Assembly (NCBI GenBank): GCA_018713515.1 | Contig: DVOO01000030.1 | Span: 110,552 to 174,551 of the forward strand | Length of the DNA stretch: 64,000 nt | Reading direction: 5' to 3' | Source: Candidatus Scatomonas pullistercoris | Lineage (GTDB): Bacteria; Bacillota; Clostridia; Lachnospirales; Lachnospiraceae | Shown: positions 20,196-29,886 of the stretch, one piece after another | Layout of the letters: each line of letters opens with the position of its first letter | Position numbering within the stretch: the first letter of the stretch is position 1 | Translations under genes and position numbers: made by a program | The notes under the pieces: generated by a model | The model's database searches: none | What the model was told of the DNA's origin: nothing | The model's input: the letters and a program-made list of their open reading frames with translations, nothing else

Positions 20196-20228
20196 GGGAG
20201 GCGTCCATATCTTGGCCGCCTCTTTTCT
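20196..20228 (+). terminator. Riboswitch expression-platform terminator
   Basis: GAGGCG (20198-20203) pairs with CGCCTC (20217-20222), followed by TTTT. It lies between the lysine aptamer and dapA, so it is the likely lysine-controlled terminator. The alternative antiterminator pairing was not worked out. Confidence 0.75.
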
Positions 20229-20266
20229 GCTTTCTATATAATTATCAGCCAAGGGAGGAAAAGGAT

Positions 20267-21157
20267 ATGGCAATTTTTACAGGTTCTGCGGTAGCGATTG
20301 TGACCCCCATGAAGGAGGGCGGAGAAGTAAATTATGAGAAGCTGGGCGAGCTGATTGATGAGCAGATCGCGGAGAACACGGATGCCATTGTCATCTGCGG
20401 CACTACGGGAGAGTCTTCCACCCTGAGCCATAAGGAGCATCTGGAAGCCATAGGGTACTGCGTGAAGCATGTGGCCGGAAGAGTGCCGGTGATCGCCGGC
20501 ACAGGCTCCAACTCGACCAAAGAAGCCATCTATCTTTCCGTTGAGTCGGAGAAGCTGGGAGCAGATGCGCTTCTTCTTGTGACACCCTACTACAATAAGG
20601 CAACGCAGAAGGGGCTGATTCGCCACTATACCGCCATTGCGGAAGCAGTGAGCCTGCCCATTATCATGTATAATGTTCCGAGCCGCACAGGCGTCAACAT
20701 TCTTCCGGAAACAGCCGCGTATCTGGCTAAAAATGTGAAGAATATTGTGGGGATCAAGGAGGCCAGCGGAAATATTTCCCAGATCGCAAAGGTAAAGCAG
20801 CTGGCCGGAGAGGATATTGAACTGTATTCCGGAAATGACGACCAGGTGGTGCCCATCCTCTCACTGGGAGGAATCGGCGTGATTTCCGTGCTGGCCAATG
20901 TGGCTCCGAAATATACCCACGACATGGTCATGCAGTATCTGGAGGGAAATGTGGGAGAAAGCTGCAGAATGCAGCTGCAGGCGCTGCCGCTGATTGAAGC
21001 GCTGTTCTGCGAAGTCAATCCCATTCCTGTGAAGGCGGCCATGAATCTGATGGGAAAAGAAGTGGGAGAGCTGCGTCCGCCCATGTATGAGATGGAGGCC
21101 GCGAATCAGGAGAAGCTGAAAAAGGCCATGGAGGACTTTGGACTTCTGGGCCGGTAA
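20267..21157 (+). CDS. dapA: 4-hydroxy-tetrahydrodipicolinate synthase
   Basis: 296 residues. It condenses pyruvate with aspartate semialdehyde in lysine/diaminopimelate synthesis. The signature CGTTGESSTL, the catalytic Tyr of YYNK/MYNVPSRTG and the Schiff-base Lys in GIKEASG are present. The start is the ATG at 20267 after GGGAGGAAAAGGAT; the open frame upstream runs through the riboswitch and is not coding. It forms an operon with dapB (12-base gap) and is controlled by the upstream lysine riboswitch. Confidence 0.97.
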   Translation: MAIFTGSAVAIVTPMKEGGEVNYEKLGELIDEQIAENTDAIVICGTTGESSTLSHKEHLEAIGYCVKHVAGRVPVIAGTGSNSTKEAIYLSVESEKLGADALLLVTPYYNKATQKGLIRHYTAIAEAVSLPIIMYNVPSRTGVNILPETAAYLAKNVKNIVGIKEASGNISQIAKVKQLAGEDIELYSGNDDQVVPILSLGGIGVISVLANVAPKYTHDMVMQYLEGNVGESCRMQLQALPLIEALFCEVNPIPVKAAMNLMGKEVGELRPPMYEMEAANQEKLKKAMEDFGLLGR

Positions 21158-21169
21158 GGAGAAAAGAAC

Positions 21170-21925
21170 ATGATCAGAATTATTATGAATGGCTGCAACG
21201 GCCATATGGGCCAGGTAATTACGGAGCTGGTGAGAGAGGATGCCGGGGCGGAGATTGTGGCGGGCATTGACCTGCTGAACAACCGGGAGAATGGATATCC
21301 TGTTTTTGAGAAACCGGAGGACTGCAGAGCGGAGGCGGATGTGATGATTGACTTTTCATCCTTCCGGGCGGTGGACGGTATTCTGGATTACTGCCGGAGC
21401 AGGAAGCTTCCGCTGGTTCTGTGCACAACGGGGCTGACAGAGGAGCAGCTTCAGAAGGTAGAAGTGTGCAGCCGCGAGTTTGCGGTTCTCCGTTCCGCCA
21501 ATATGTCTCTGGGCATCAATCTTCTGATGAAGCTGATTCAGGACGCGGCGAAAGTTCTGGCCTCCGCGGGGTTTGACATGGAGATTCTGGAGAAACATCA
21601 CCGCCTGAAATGTGACGCGCCCAGCGGAACGGCCCTGGCTCTGGCGGACAGCCTGAATGAAGCCATGGATCATCAATACCATTACGTTTTTGACAGGAGC
21701 CAGCGCCATTCCCGGAGGGAGGATAAGGAAATCGGAATTTCCGCAGTGCGCGGCGGAACCATCGTGGGACAGCATTCCGTTCTCTTTGCCGGACCGGATG
21801 AGGTGATCGAGCTGAACCATACGGCCTATTCCAAAACCGTATTCGGAAAAGGCGCCCTGGAGGCGGCAAAATTCCTGGCGGGAAAAGGAGCCGGACTTTA
21901 TACCATGAGCGATGTGATCGGATAA
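21170..21925 (+). CDS. dapB: 4-hydroxy-tetrahydrodipicolinate reductase
   Basis: 251 residues, normal length. It reduces the dapA product using NAD(P)H. The N-terminal nucleotide-binding loop reads NGCNGHMGQ and the catalytic signature EKHHRLKCDAPSGTAL is intact. It starts 12 bases after dapA within the same lysine-controlled transcript (AAGGAGAAAAGAAC before the ATG). Confidence 0.96.
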   Translation: MIRIIMNGCNGHMGQVITELVREDAGAEIVAGIDLLNNRENGYPVFEKPEDCRAEADVMIDFSSFRAVDGILDYCRSRKLPLVLCTTGLTEEQLQKVEVCSREFAVLRSANMSLGINLLMKLIQDAAKVLASAGFDMEILEKHHRLKCDAPSGTALALADSLNEAMDHQYHYVFDRSQRHSRREDKEIGISAVRGGTIVGQHSVLFAGPDEVIELNHTAYSKTVFGKGALEAAKFLAGKGAGLYTMSDVIG

Positions 21926-22020
21926 AAGCAGCGGGAAGAACTCCGGAAGAAGCGCATAAAAGGATTAAAAGGGGCAAATACTACCTGTGTAAAATCTTTG
22001 TTTGTCCGGAGGAAAATTCG

Positions 22021-22134
22021 ATGAAGGTAATAAAAGGTGTTATGGCCGGCATGCTGGCCGCCATTGCCATCGGCGTGGTGATCACGGCCTGCGAGTGCGG
22101 CCGGGAAAAATGCTGTCAGGACAGCGGAAACTGA
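22021..22134 (+). CDS. Short Cys-rich membrane peptide
   Basis: 37 codons starting at an ATG with GGAGG eight bases upstream. The peptide has one hydrophobic helix (VMAGMLAAIAIGVVI) followed by a Cys-rich tail (ACECGREKCC). It lies between dapB and a terminator and could be on the dapA-dapB transcript. The TAC motif also resembles a minimal lipobox. Not recognised; the clear ribosome site and the length-fitting terminator after it support it as a real gene. Confidence 0.5.
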   Translation: MKVIKGVMAGMLAAIAIGVVITACECGREKCCQDSGN

Positions 22135-22148
22135 AAACAGGCATGCAG

Positions 22149-22214
22149 AGAGGGATGATCCCTGTTCCGGAGCTTTGAACTGAAAGCGGGAGCAGGGGCC
22201 ATCCCTCTGTTTTT
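22149..22214. terminator. Terminator of dapA-dapB region, facing prs
   Basis: AGAGGGATG (22149-22157) pairs with CATCCCTCT (22200-22208), extended inward by CCCTG/CAGGG, followed by GTTTTT. It separates the convergent dap and prs transcripts. Confidence 0.8.
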
Positions 22215-22222
22215 ATGCTGCA

Positions 22223-23407
22223 TCAGATCTTTTCGTGATTGTGGAACTTCCGGATCACCTTCTGGATACGCTCCACCGGATCCAGAAGGCTGCTGATGGA
22301 GGTATCGTGATTCAGTGTATCAATCAGAAGCGCGATATACTTGCTCATATCGCAGTTAATATAGTAGGGTTTCTGCAGAAGCTCGGGGGTCTGATAAACC
22401 AGATTCGTGGTCACCAGCTTGGTAAACCATCCCTTTTCATAGGCCCGGTCAAATTTTTCCAGGCCATTGGTAAACAGGCCAAAGGTGGAGCACATGTAAA
22501 TATTCCGCGCCTGGCGTTCTTTCAGAAGCCTTGCCACTTCCAGCATACTGTCTCCGGAGGAGATCATGTCATCCACGATAATCATATCCTTGCCGGCCAC
22601 ATTGCTGCCCAGAAATTCATGGGCCACGATGGGGTTGCGCCCGTCCACAATCCGGGAATAATCCCTTCTCTTGTAGAACATGCCCATATCTACGCCAAGG
22701 TTGTTGGCCATATAGATGGCGCGGCTCATGCCGCCCTCATCCGGGCTGATGACCATCAGATGGTCGGAATCCAGAATCATATCTGAGGAATGGCGCAGAA
22801 TATTTTTAATAAACTGGTAGGCCGGCTGCAGGGTTTCGAATCCGCTTAAGGGGATGGCATTCTGGACACGCGGGTCGTGGGCGTCGAAAGTAATAATATT
22901 GTCCACGCCCATACTGGTCAGTTCCTGAAGAGCCAGAGCGCAGTCCAGGGATTCGCGGCCGGAGCGCTTGTGCTGGCGGCTTTCGTAGAGAAAAGGCATA
23001 ATTACAGTGATGCGGCGGGCCTTTCCGCCCACAGCGGCGATCAGCCGTTTCAGATCCTGGTAGTGGTCATCCGGGGACATATGGTTTATGTGGCCGCAGA
23101 GAGAGTAGGTCAGGGAATAATTGCATACATCCACAAGAATGAAAAGGTCGTCCCCGCGGACCGATTCGTTAATAAAGCCCTTGGCCTCTCCGGAACCAAA
23201 GCGGGGAACCTGGGAGGGAATAATGAAGGTGTCCCGCTCATAGCCGCTGAAGGACAGATGGTTCTTGTAAGAGTGCTGCCGTTCTCTTCTCCAGCGGACC
23301 AGATACTCGTCCACTTTCCGCCCGAGATCTGAGCAGCTCTTGTGAGGGATGATTCCCAGTCGGCCGACGGGGAGAGCCTGATAGTAGTTGTCATTTGTCT
23401 GCGACAT
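22223..23407 (-). CDS. prs: Ribose-phosphate pyrophosphokinase, long form
   Basis: 394 residues, about 75 longer than typical bacterial Prs, with the extra length mostly at the N-terminus. It makes PRPP from ribose 5-phosphate and ATP. The flexible-loop motif is recognisable (ESRQHKRSGRES), the metal-binding region reads FDAHDPRVQN, and the PRPP loop is VDDMISSGDSM where canonical enzymes have a DTAGT-like end. These shifts suggest a divergent Prs clade. It is the last gene of a minus-strand block, 3 bases after the DnaC-like gene. Confidence 0.85.
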   Translation of the reverse strand: MSQTNDNYYQALPVGRLGIIPHKSCSDLGRKVDEYLVRWRRERQHSYKNHLSFSGYERDTFIIPSQVPRFGSGEAKGFINESVRGDDLFILVDVCNYSLTYSLCGHINHMSPDDHYQDLKRLIAAVGGKARRITVIMPFLYESRQHKRSGRESLDCALALQELTSMGVDNIITFDAHDPRVQNAIPLSGFETLQPAYQFIKNILRHSSDMILDSDHLMVISPDEGGMSRAIYMANNLGVDMGMFYKRRDYSRIVDGRNPIVAHEFLGSNVAGKDMIIVDDMISSGDSMLEVARLLKERQARNIYMCSTFGLFTNGLEKFDRAYEKGWFTKLVTTNLVYQTPELLQKPYYINCDMSKYIALLIDTLNHDTSISSLLDPVERIQKVIRKFHNHEKI

Positions 23408-23410
23408 CTT

Positions 23411-24400
23411 TTAATTTCCTCCTGTTAACTGTTTTTGTATACGTATATCGTTCCCGAAAAGCCGGATCATCTTGTAGTGGCTCAGAATCCGGGAAAATGT
23501 GCGTTCCGAGTAGGTTTCCTGGAACTGCTCCATGGAAAGATTCGTGGAAAGAATCGTTGACTTTTTCCGGATAATCCGTTCATTGATACAGAGAAAAAGC
23601 TGAGAAGCCACAAAGGAATTGGTAAGTTCTGTGCCCAGATCATCGATGATCAGCAGATCGCAGTCAAAGATGTGAGCGTGCGCCTCCCGGATTTCGTCAC
23701 TGGAAGCAAACTTGTATTTCTCCAGCAGATCGAAGAGATCGAAGGCAGTGAAGTAGATAACGCCGAAGCCCGTCTCAATCAGCTCCCTGGCAATGCAGTG
23801 TGAAAGAAAGGTCTTTCCCACGCCGGTATCCCCGTAAAAGCAAAGATTCTCAAACTGTTCCGAGAAGTCCCGGACAAATTCTCTGGCGCAGCGCAGGGCC
23901 AGAGCTGCCGTTTCGCGTGAAGATCGGCCGCTGGCCGGATTCACGATTTCATCGGAATAATAATCCAGCCGGAAATGGTCAAAATTCTCCTCGGCCAGAA
24001 TGTCCTGAAGATTTGACTGCGTATACAAAAGCGCTGTTTCCGCCCGCCGGAAGCAGCTGCATTTCTGATTGCCGACGAATCCTGTGTCGCGGCACCTGGG
24101 ACAATCGTAGTGCAGCTCCAGATAGTCCTCCGGAAAACCCTGAGACAACAGAAGCGCCCGGCGCTCCTGGCCGAGCTCCCCGATGGCCTGCTGCAGGTCA
24201 AAATCCGGTTCAGAGCTTACGGACAGAAGAATGCGGGCCTTGCGCAGGCTGAGAGAAGCAATCTCTCCGTCGATCTCCGCCAGGCGGGGGAAACGGCTGT
24301 AAGCCTCCCGGATCCGCTGGTCCTGGGCACGCTTGTTACGGATCTGCTTCTCCTGATACTGGCGCAGGATGGCGTCGTATTGTGTATTGGTAAGGGGCAT
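23411..24400 (-). CDS. DnaC/DnaI-type helicase-loading ATPase
   Basis: 329 residues. An N-terminal helical part precedes a Cys cluster (CPRCRDTGFVGNQKCSCF) as in DnaI-type zinc domains. The AAA+ core follows with Walker A GDTGVGKT and Walker B LLIIDDLG, then the sensor STNLS. It should load the replicative helicase. The dnaD-like gene is 14 bases upstream and prs 3 bases downstream on the same strand, so the primosome pair is co-transcribed. Confidence 0.9.
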   Translation of the reverse strand: MPLTNTQYDAILRQYQEKQIRNKRAQDQRIREAYSRFPRLAEIDGEIASLSLRKARILLSVSSEPDFDLQQAIGELGQERRALLLSQGFPEDYLELHYDCPRCRDTGFVGNQKCSCFRRAETALLYTQSNLQDILAEENFDHFRLDYYSDEIVNPASGRSSRETAALALRCAREFVRDFSEQFENLCFYGDTGVGKTFLSHCIARELIETGFGVIYFTAFDLFDLLEKYKFASSDEIREAHAHIFDCDLLIIDDLGTELTNSFVASQLFLCINERIIRKKSTILSTNLSMEQFQETYSERTFSRILSHYKMIRLFGNDIRIQKQLTGGN

Positions 24401-24414
24401 GAGGGCCTCCTCTC

Positions 24415-25449
24415 TTAATCTGCCAGCTGTTTTTCAAACAGCTGTTTTTCCAGCTGACGGTAATCATATTCCCGCTGATGAAAATTATTAAAACGGCTGG
24501 CCGTCTGTGTCCTGGCCGGCCGCGCGGGAGACAGGGGCTTCTGGCTGTTCCTGTGCTCTGTATCCAGCCGGCGCACATCTTCCAGGGTGCAGACCTTCGC
24601 CCGTTTCCAGGAGGAAAGGATTCCCTCCGCGTACTGAAAGCTGGGCTGGCCTGTCTGTGTGATGGTGCGGGTGCAGGCCTCTGTGATCAGATCCATGGTA
24701 AATCCGTATTCCTTCAGCCAGCGGTTCATATATTCTGTTTCCGCGGGGATCGGGTTCCGGCTGCGGATTCCGAAAGCCTTCAGGATTGAGAAGTAATTCT
24801 TGTTCCAGACACTGGTCCGCGCCTTGGCCTCCGCCACGGAGGAAATGCCTTCCTGGTGCCACTGAAGACCGACCTTTTCAATATAATGGAGACTCGTGCT
24901 GCCTTTGGAAACACAGTATTCGATCAGATACTCAATCAGATCCATGGGAAAATGAAGACCGTCGTAGAAGTAAAGGATCCGGTTTACATCCGTAGAGCTT
25001 AAGGTCCGCCCCAGATACTGCTCGGCCAGGAACAGGAGCTGACGGATATCTTCATTATTTTTCTGAAGTTCCTGCACGCGGCCGGCGGAAAGCCGGGGAA
25101 GCCGTCCGGAACTCCCGGCAGTGGCCGGCTTCGGTTCCGGATGTTCCCTGCCGTCCCGGACAGGAAGAAACTCAATCCCTGTCAGATCCTTCCCTTCCAG
25201 AGAAAGGCGCAGAAGACCGTTCTTTTCCCAGTAGCGGAGAGCGCGCATAATATCCTTTTCCGTACAGGAAAAAACATCGGCCAGAGAGGACAGGGATATC
25301 TCTCCTTCCGGCTGATGCAAACTGCGCAGAAGATACAAATATATTTTTACAAATTCTCCGTTCGCCTGCGGCATATAATTGTCTATAAAAAGATCCGGTA
25401 CAGCCGTGTCGCTGACGGCCCGGCTGTTCTGGATAAAAATGCTGCCCAT
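24415..25449 (-). CDS. DnaD-domain primosome protein
   Basis: 344 residues from the ATG at 25449 (AGAGGTGG seven bases upstream); the open frame continues upstream without a ribosome site. The N-terminal half (MGSIFIQNSRAV through ALRYWEKNGLL) is a DnaD-like winged helix. The C-terminal half contains DnaB_2/DnaD repeats (YFYDGLHFPMDLIEYLIEYC and KEYGFTMDLITEA). Such proteins act at the origin and in restart, remodelling DNA and recruiting the helicase loader encoded next. A DnaA-box cluster lies directly upstream. Confidence 0.88.
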   Translation of the reverse strand: MGSIFIQNSRAVSDTAVPDLFIDNYMPQANGEFVKIYLYLLRSLHQPEGEISLSSLADVFSCTEKDIMRALRYWEKNGLLRLSLEGKDLTGIEFLPVRDGREHPEPKPATAGSSGRLPRLSAGRVQELQKNNEDIRQLLFLAEQYLGRTLSSTDVNRILYFYDGLHFPMDLIEYLIEYCVSKGSTSLHYIEKVGLQWHQEGISSVAEAKARTSVWNKNYFSILKAFGIRSRNPIPAETEYMNRWLKEYGFTMDLITEACTRTITQTGQPSFQYAEGILSSWKRAKVCTLEDVRRLDTEHRNSQKPLSPARPARTQTASRFNNFHQREYDYRQLEKQLFEKQLAD

Positions 25450-25547
25450 ACGGCCACCTCTTTGCTGTTTTTGATGCAACCTCAGTATAACACAGAGTTT
25501 TCGGAAAGAGAATAGCCATTTTTTCCGGGGAAAAATCCATGCAATTT

Positions 25548-25740
25548 TGTGGAGAAAGTGGATAAAGTGGAGAAATAATTGCGGTGTCAGTGAAGATAGA
25601 AAAAAAGATGTCGGATGCAGGCGGATTTTAAGGGACAGCAGCGAAAAATGGAGAAAACTTATGTTAACAGTGTTGTCCACAAAAAATCCACATGCTTTTT
25701 CACGGCAGATTGTGAATAAGCATGTGGATAATGTGGATAA
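25548..25740. promoter_or_regulatory. DnaA-box cluster upstream of dnaD-like gene
   Basis: Three exact TGTGNATAA boxes lie at 25711-25719, 25723-25731 and 25732-25740, the last two head to tail without a gap. One-mismatch boxes are at 25548 (TGTGGAGAA), 25557 (AGTGGATAA) and, in the other orientation, 25673-25681 (TTGTCCACA). The stretch has no gene and lies between murC and the replication genes. It probably lets DnaA control this operon or titrates DnaA. Confidence 0.7.
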
Positions 25741-25741
25741 C

Positions 25742-27121
25742 TTACTGTTGTATGAGATTTTCGCCGATATTTACCACATCTCCGGCGCCCATAGTTATCA
25801 ACAGATCTCCGGGATAACAATTTTTTTTCAGAAATGCTTCGATTTCTCCGAAGGACGGGAAATAGAAACATTCTGTTCCGCGGGACAAGACCGCGTCCCG
25901 GAGATCCTTTGAGGAAATTCCCAGGGTATCTGTTTCCCGCGCCGCATAAATATCGGCCAGCACCACTTTATCGGCCAGGGACAGCGCTTCGGCAAACTCC
26001 TGGAACAGTGCCTTGGTTCTGGTATAGGTGTGGGGCTGGAAGACGCACCAGAGAGTCCGGTGCGGATAGTTCCTGGCTGCGGTCAGAGTGGCCCGGATCT
26101 CCGTGGGATGATGGGCGTAGTCATCAATGACCGTTACGCCGCCGAAGACTCCCTTGTACTGAAAACGCCGGTCGGCCCCATGAAAGCGCAGGAAACCCTG
26201 GCGGACCGTATCCGCATCGATCCCCAGCACATCGGCCAGGGCAATGACGGCCAGCGCGTTGGAGACGTTATGGGCGCCCGGTATCCGCAGGGAAAAACGC
26301 CCCGCAGATACGCCCTGCCGGAAGGCGGTAAAGGAGGGGCAGCCCTCCTGATCAAAGGAAATATCCCCTGCGGTGTAGTCCGCGTCAGAATGCAGCGAAT
26401 AAACAATCACCCGGCAGGGGAGCCCCTCTGTGATCTTTTCGTATGCCGGCGTGTCTCCGTCGATGATCAGCGTGCCGTCGGGAGGAAGAAGCTGTGCGAA
26501 TTTCCGGAAAGAATGCCGGATATCTTCAATATCCTTGAAAAAGTCCAGATGATCGGCATCGATGTTCAGAATCAGTCCGATTTTCGGGAAGAAGCTTAAA
26601 AAACTGTTTGTATATTCGCAGGCCTCTGTGATAAAAGTATCGGAATGGCCGACGCGGATATTGCCTCCGATGGAAGGCAGGATGCCGCCTACAGAAATGG
26701 TGGGATCTCTGTCTGCTTCCAGCAGAACCTCCGCAGCCATGGAGGTGGTTGTGGTTTTCCCGTGTGTCCCGGCCACGGCAATGGGAAGACGGTAATTTTT
26801 CATCATCTGACCCAGAAGCTCCGCCCTGGTGAGCATGGGAATACCCCGGGAAACCGCGGCCGCGAATTCCGGATTATCCGGATGGATGGCAGCCGTGTAG
26901 ACCACCAGCTCCGTATCGCCGGGAATGTTTTCGGGCCTCTGGCCGTAAGAAACGCGGGCGCCCATGGAAACGAGACGCTGCGTCAGGGCGCTTTCTCTTG
27001 CATCAGAACCGGAGATCCAAAATCCCTCCTCCAGAAGGACTTCAGCCAGCCCGCTCATGCTGATGCCGCCGATGCCGATAAAATGAATATGAATTGGTGC
27101 GTCAAAATTAATGGTATACAT
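25742..27121 (-). CDS. murC: UDP-N-acetylmuramate--L-alanine ligase
   Basis: 459 residues from the ATG at 27121; an ATG three codons earlier (27130) has its AAGG too close. It adds L-alanine to UDP-MurNAc in peptidoglycan synthesis in the cytoplasm. HFIGIGGISMSGLA binds the UDP substrate, AGTHGKTTTT is the ATP loop, and DDYAHHPTEI plus FQPHTYTRT are the later Mur-ligase motifs. It is read towards the DnaA-box cluster and may share a transcript with dnaD-dnaC-prs. Confidence 0.96.
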   Translation of the reverse strand: MYTINFDAPIHIHFIGIGGISMSGLAEVLLEEGFWISGSDARESALTQRLVSMGARVSYGQRPENIPGDTELVVYTAAIHPDNPEFAAAVSRGIPMLTRAELLGQMMKNYRLPIAVAGTHGKTTTTSMAAEVLLEADRDPTISVGGILPSIGGNIRVGHSDTFITEACEYTNSFLSFFPKIGLILNIDADHLDFFKDIEDIRHSFRKFAQLLPPDGTLIIDGDTPAYEKITEGLPCRVIVYSLHSDADYTAGDISFDQEGCPSFTAFRQGVSAGRFSLRIPGAHNVSNALAVIALADVLGIDADTVRQGFLRFHGADRRFQYKGVFGGVTVIDDYAHHPTEIRATLTAARNYPHRTLWCVFQPHTYTRTKALFQEFAEALSLADKVVLADIYAARETDTLGISSKDLRDAVLSRGTECFYFPSFGEIEAFLKKNCYPGDLLITMGAGDVVNIGENLIQQ

Positions 27122-27470
27122 AATTCCCATCCTTGCTGTATAATCTGAGCGCCGGAAGGACCGGCTGCTTTTACAGAAATTATAACCTGTCCGGAAATAA
27201 ATGTAAATGGCGGAAGCGTGTCCGGGGAAAAATCCGGGCGGAACGGAACAATAAGTCGAATTTTGTTAAATATGTATAAAGATGCAGAAAAAATATAGAA
27301 AAAATGCATTGAAAAATGTAGAAAATGCGTGGCCCGTGTTGGCGGGAGACGGAAAAATAGGTTAAATGTCACAAAATAAATCCCGGAAATACAAATAATA
27401 TATAAAAAATGTTCACAATTTTTGGAATCTATGCTATAATATGCTATCATATACAACAAGAGGTGATTGC
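27122..27470. other. Divergent intergenic region murC/glgC
   Basis: About 350 bases, strongly A/T-rich over 27180-27440. It carries the glgC promoter (27412-27440). I see no gene, RNA or strong inverted repeat in it. Confidence 0.5.
27412..27440 (+). promoter_or_regulatory. glgC promoter
   Basis: TTCACA at 27412-27417, 17-base spacer, perfect TATAAT at 27435-27440, 30 bases before the glgC ATG. Confidence 0.7.
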
Positions 27471-28748
27471 ATGATTAAAAAAGAAATGATAGCTATGCTG
27501 CTGGCGGGCGGACAGGGAAGCAGGCTGGGTGTGCTGACCGAGGAAGTGGCCAAGCCGGCGGTAGCTTTTGGCGGGAAATACAGAATTATTGATTTTCCTC
27601 TGAGCAATTGTATTAATTCCGGCATTGATACGGTGGGCGTGCTGACCCAGTACCAGCCCCTGCGTCTGAATGCGCATATCGGGATCGGCATCCCGTGGGA
27701 TCTGGACAGGAATGTGGGAGGCGTCACCATTCTGCCGCCCTATGAGAAAAGCAGCAACAGTGAATGGTACACGGGAACCGCCAATGCAATCTTTCAGAAT
27801 ATGGCATATATGGAGAGCTACAATCCGGATTATGTGCTGATCTTATCCGGGGACCATATATATAAGATGGATTATGAAGTGATGCTGGACTACCACAAGG
27901 CCAATAAGGCGGATGTAACCATCGCGTGTATGCCGGTGCCGATTGAGGAGGCCAGCCGCTTTGGAGTCATGATCACCGATGGAAATGGAAGAATTACAGA
28001 GTTCGAGGAGAAACCGGAACATCCCAGAAGCAACCTTGCCTCCATGGGCATCTATATTTTCAGCTGGAAAGCGCTGAAGGAATCTCTGATAGCTCTGAAA
28101 GATCAGCCGGGCTGCGACTTTGGAAAGCATATCCTCCCCTACTGCAGAGACAACGGCATGCGTCTGTTTGCCTATGAATTTAACGGGTACTGGAAGGATG
28201 TAGGGACCCTTGGCTCCTACTGGGAAGCCAATATGGAATTAATCGATATTATTCCGGAATTCAATTTATATGAAGAATTCTGGAAAATATATACAAAAGG
28301 CGATGTTCTCCGCCCTCAGTATGTTTCTGAGGAAGCAGTGGTGGACCGCTGTATCATCGGGGAAGGCGCGGAGATCTACGGAGAAGTACATAACTCTGTG
28401 ATCGGTGCCGATGTGTGGATTGAAAAGGGAGCCGTTGTAAAAGATTCCATTATCATGCGCCACAGCCGGATCGGAGCCGGCAGCACAGTGGACAAGGCCA
28501 TCATTGCCGAGAACGTGAGGGTGGGCAGGGATGTCCACATCGGTGTGGGTGAGGAAGCGCCCAATGTACTGAAGCCGAATATTTATGCCTTTGGACTGGC
28601 CACCATCGGGGAGAATTCCGTGATACCGGATCATGTGTCCATCGGCAGGAATACGGCGGTTGCGGGGCAGACCTGCGCGGAAGATTATCCGGACGGACAG
28701 CTGCCCGGAGGCGGAGCACTTCTCAAGAAGGACGGTGATAAAGCATGA
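27471..28748 (+). CDS. glgC: Glucose-1-phosphate adenylyltransferase, catalytic subunit
   Basis: 425 residues. It makes ADP-glucose for glycogen. [13 protein letters not shown] is the nucleotide-binding loop, IDFPLSNC and the GDHIYKMDY metal site are intact, and left-handed beta-helix repeats fill the C-terminus. The start is the ATG at 27471 after AGAGGTG. It overlaps glgD by four bases (ATGA), so the two subunits are translated together. No glgA or glgB is in the window. Confidence 0.95.
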   Translation: MIKKEMIAMLLAGGQGSRLGVLTEEVAKPAVAFGGKYRIIDFPLSNCINSGIDTVGVLTQYQPLRLNAHIGIGIPWDLDRNVGGVTILPPYEKSSNSEWYTGTANAIFQNMAYMESYNPDYVLILSGDHIYKMDYEVMLDYHKANKADVTIACMPVPIEEASRFGVMITDGNGRITEFEEKPEHPRSNLASMGIYIFSWKALKESLIALKDQPGCDFGKHILPYCRDNGMRLFAYEFNGYWKDVGTLGSYWEANMELIDIIPEFNLYEEFWKIYTKGDVLRPQYVSEEAVVDRCIIGEGAEIYGEVHNSVIGADVWIEKGAVVKDSIIMRHSRIGAGSTVDKAIIAENVRVGRDVHIGVGEEAPNVLKPNIYAFGLATIGENSVIPDHVSIGRNTAVAGQTCAEDYPDGQLPGGGALLKKDGDKA

Positions 28749-29860
28749 GAGCATTGGGAATTATTTTGGCCGGCGGCAACAGCAACAGAATGCATGAGCT
28801 GTCCAACAAGAGGGCCATTGCGGCCATGCCGGTGGCGGGAAGCTACCGCAGCATAGATTTTACACTGAGCAACATGACGAATTCGCATATTCAGAAGGTC
28901 GCGGTGCTGACCCAGTATAACGCCAGATCCCTGAATGAGCACCTGATGTCCTCCAAATGGTGGGATTTTGGAAGAAAGCAGGGAGGTCTTTACGTGTTTA
29001 CCCCCACGGTGACGGCCAACAACAGCTGGTGGTACAGAGGGACAGCGGACGCGATTTATCAGAATCTGACGTGGCTGAAGAACAGCCATGAGCCCTACGT
29101 GATCATTACCTCGGGGGACGGAATCTATAAGCTGGATTATAATAAGGTGCTGGAGTACCACATTGCCAAGAGAGCGGATATAACCGTGGTCTGTACGGAA
29201 TGCAGGGAGGATGATCCCAGCCGCTTCGGCGTTCTGAAAATGAATGAGGATTTCCGGGTAGAGGAGTTCGAGGAAAAGCCCATGGTCTACAGCTCCAATC
29301 TGATCTCCACCGGTATCTACGTAATCCGCAGAAGACAGCTGATTGAGCTGATTGAGAGATGCGCCCAGGAGGACCGGTACGATTTTGTCAAGGATATTCT
29401 GATCCGCTATAAGAATCTGAAGCGGATCTACGGATACAAACTGGATACGTACTGGAGCAATATTGCCACAGTGGACTCCTATTACCGGACAAACATGGAT
29501 TTCCTGAAACCGGAAGTCAGAGAATATTTCTTTGGAAATTATCCGGGAATCTATTCCAAAATCGATGACCTTCCTCCGGCGAAATATAATCCGGGAAGCA
29601 GCGTGAAGAACAGTCTGATTGCCAGCGGCTGCATAGTAAACGGTCAGATTGACAATTCCGTGATATTCAAAAATGTCTATGTGGGCAACAATTGCGTGAT
29701 AAAGAATTCCATTGTCCTGAACGATGTATACCTGGGGGACAATACACATATTGAAAACTGTATCGTTGAGAGCAGGGATACAATCCGGGCAAATTCCTAC
29801 TTTTGTGGGGAAGATGGAATTAAGATTGTCGTAGAGAAGAACGAAAGATACGCGATCTAG
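28745..29860 (+). CDS. glgD: GlgD subunit of ADP-glucose pyrophosphorylase
   Basis: 371 residues. Same fold as GlgC but the active site is altered: the loop reads LAGGNSNRM (GlgC has GQGSRL) and the metal motif is [10 protein letters not shown]. In Firmicutes GlgD is a regulatory partner that raises GlgC activity in a mixed tetramer. It overlaps glgC by four bases. Confidence 0.93.
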   Translation: MRALGIILAGGNSNRMHELSNKRAIAAMPVAGSYRSIDFTLSNMTNSHIQKVAVLTQYNARSLNEHLMSSKWWDFGRKQGGLYVFTPTVTANNSWWYRGTADAIYQNLTWLKNSHEPYVIITSGDGIYKLDYNKVLEYHIAKRADITVVCTECREDDPSRFGVLKMNEDFRVEEFEEKPMVYSSNLISTGIYVIRRRQLIELIERCAQEDRYDFVKDILIRYKNLKRIYGYKLDTYWSNIATVDSYYRTNMDFLKPEVREYFFGNYPGIYSKIDDLPPAKYNPGSSVKNSLIASGCIVNGQIDNSVIFKNVYVGNNCVIKNSIVLNDVYLGDNTHIENCIVESRDTIRANSYFCGEDGIKIVVEKNERYAI

Positions 29861-29886
29861 TTTATGAGGCGAAAGGGGAAGTTATT

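Noticed and set aside
25548..25740. Chromosomal origin oriC
   Set aside because: DnaA boxes are present, but dnaA, dnaN and an obvious A/T-rich unwinding element with DnaA-trio are not here; a regulatory cluster is safer.
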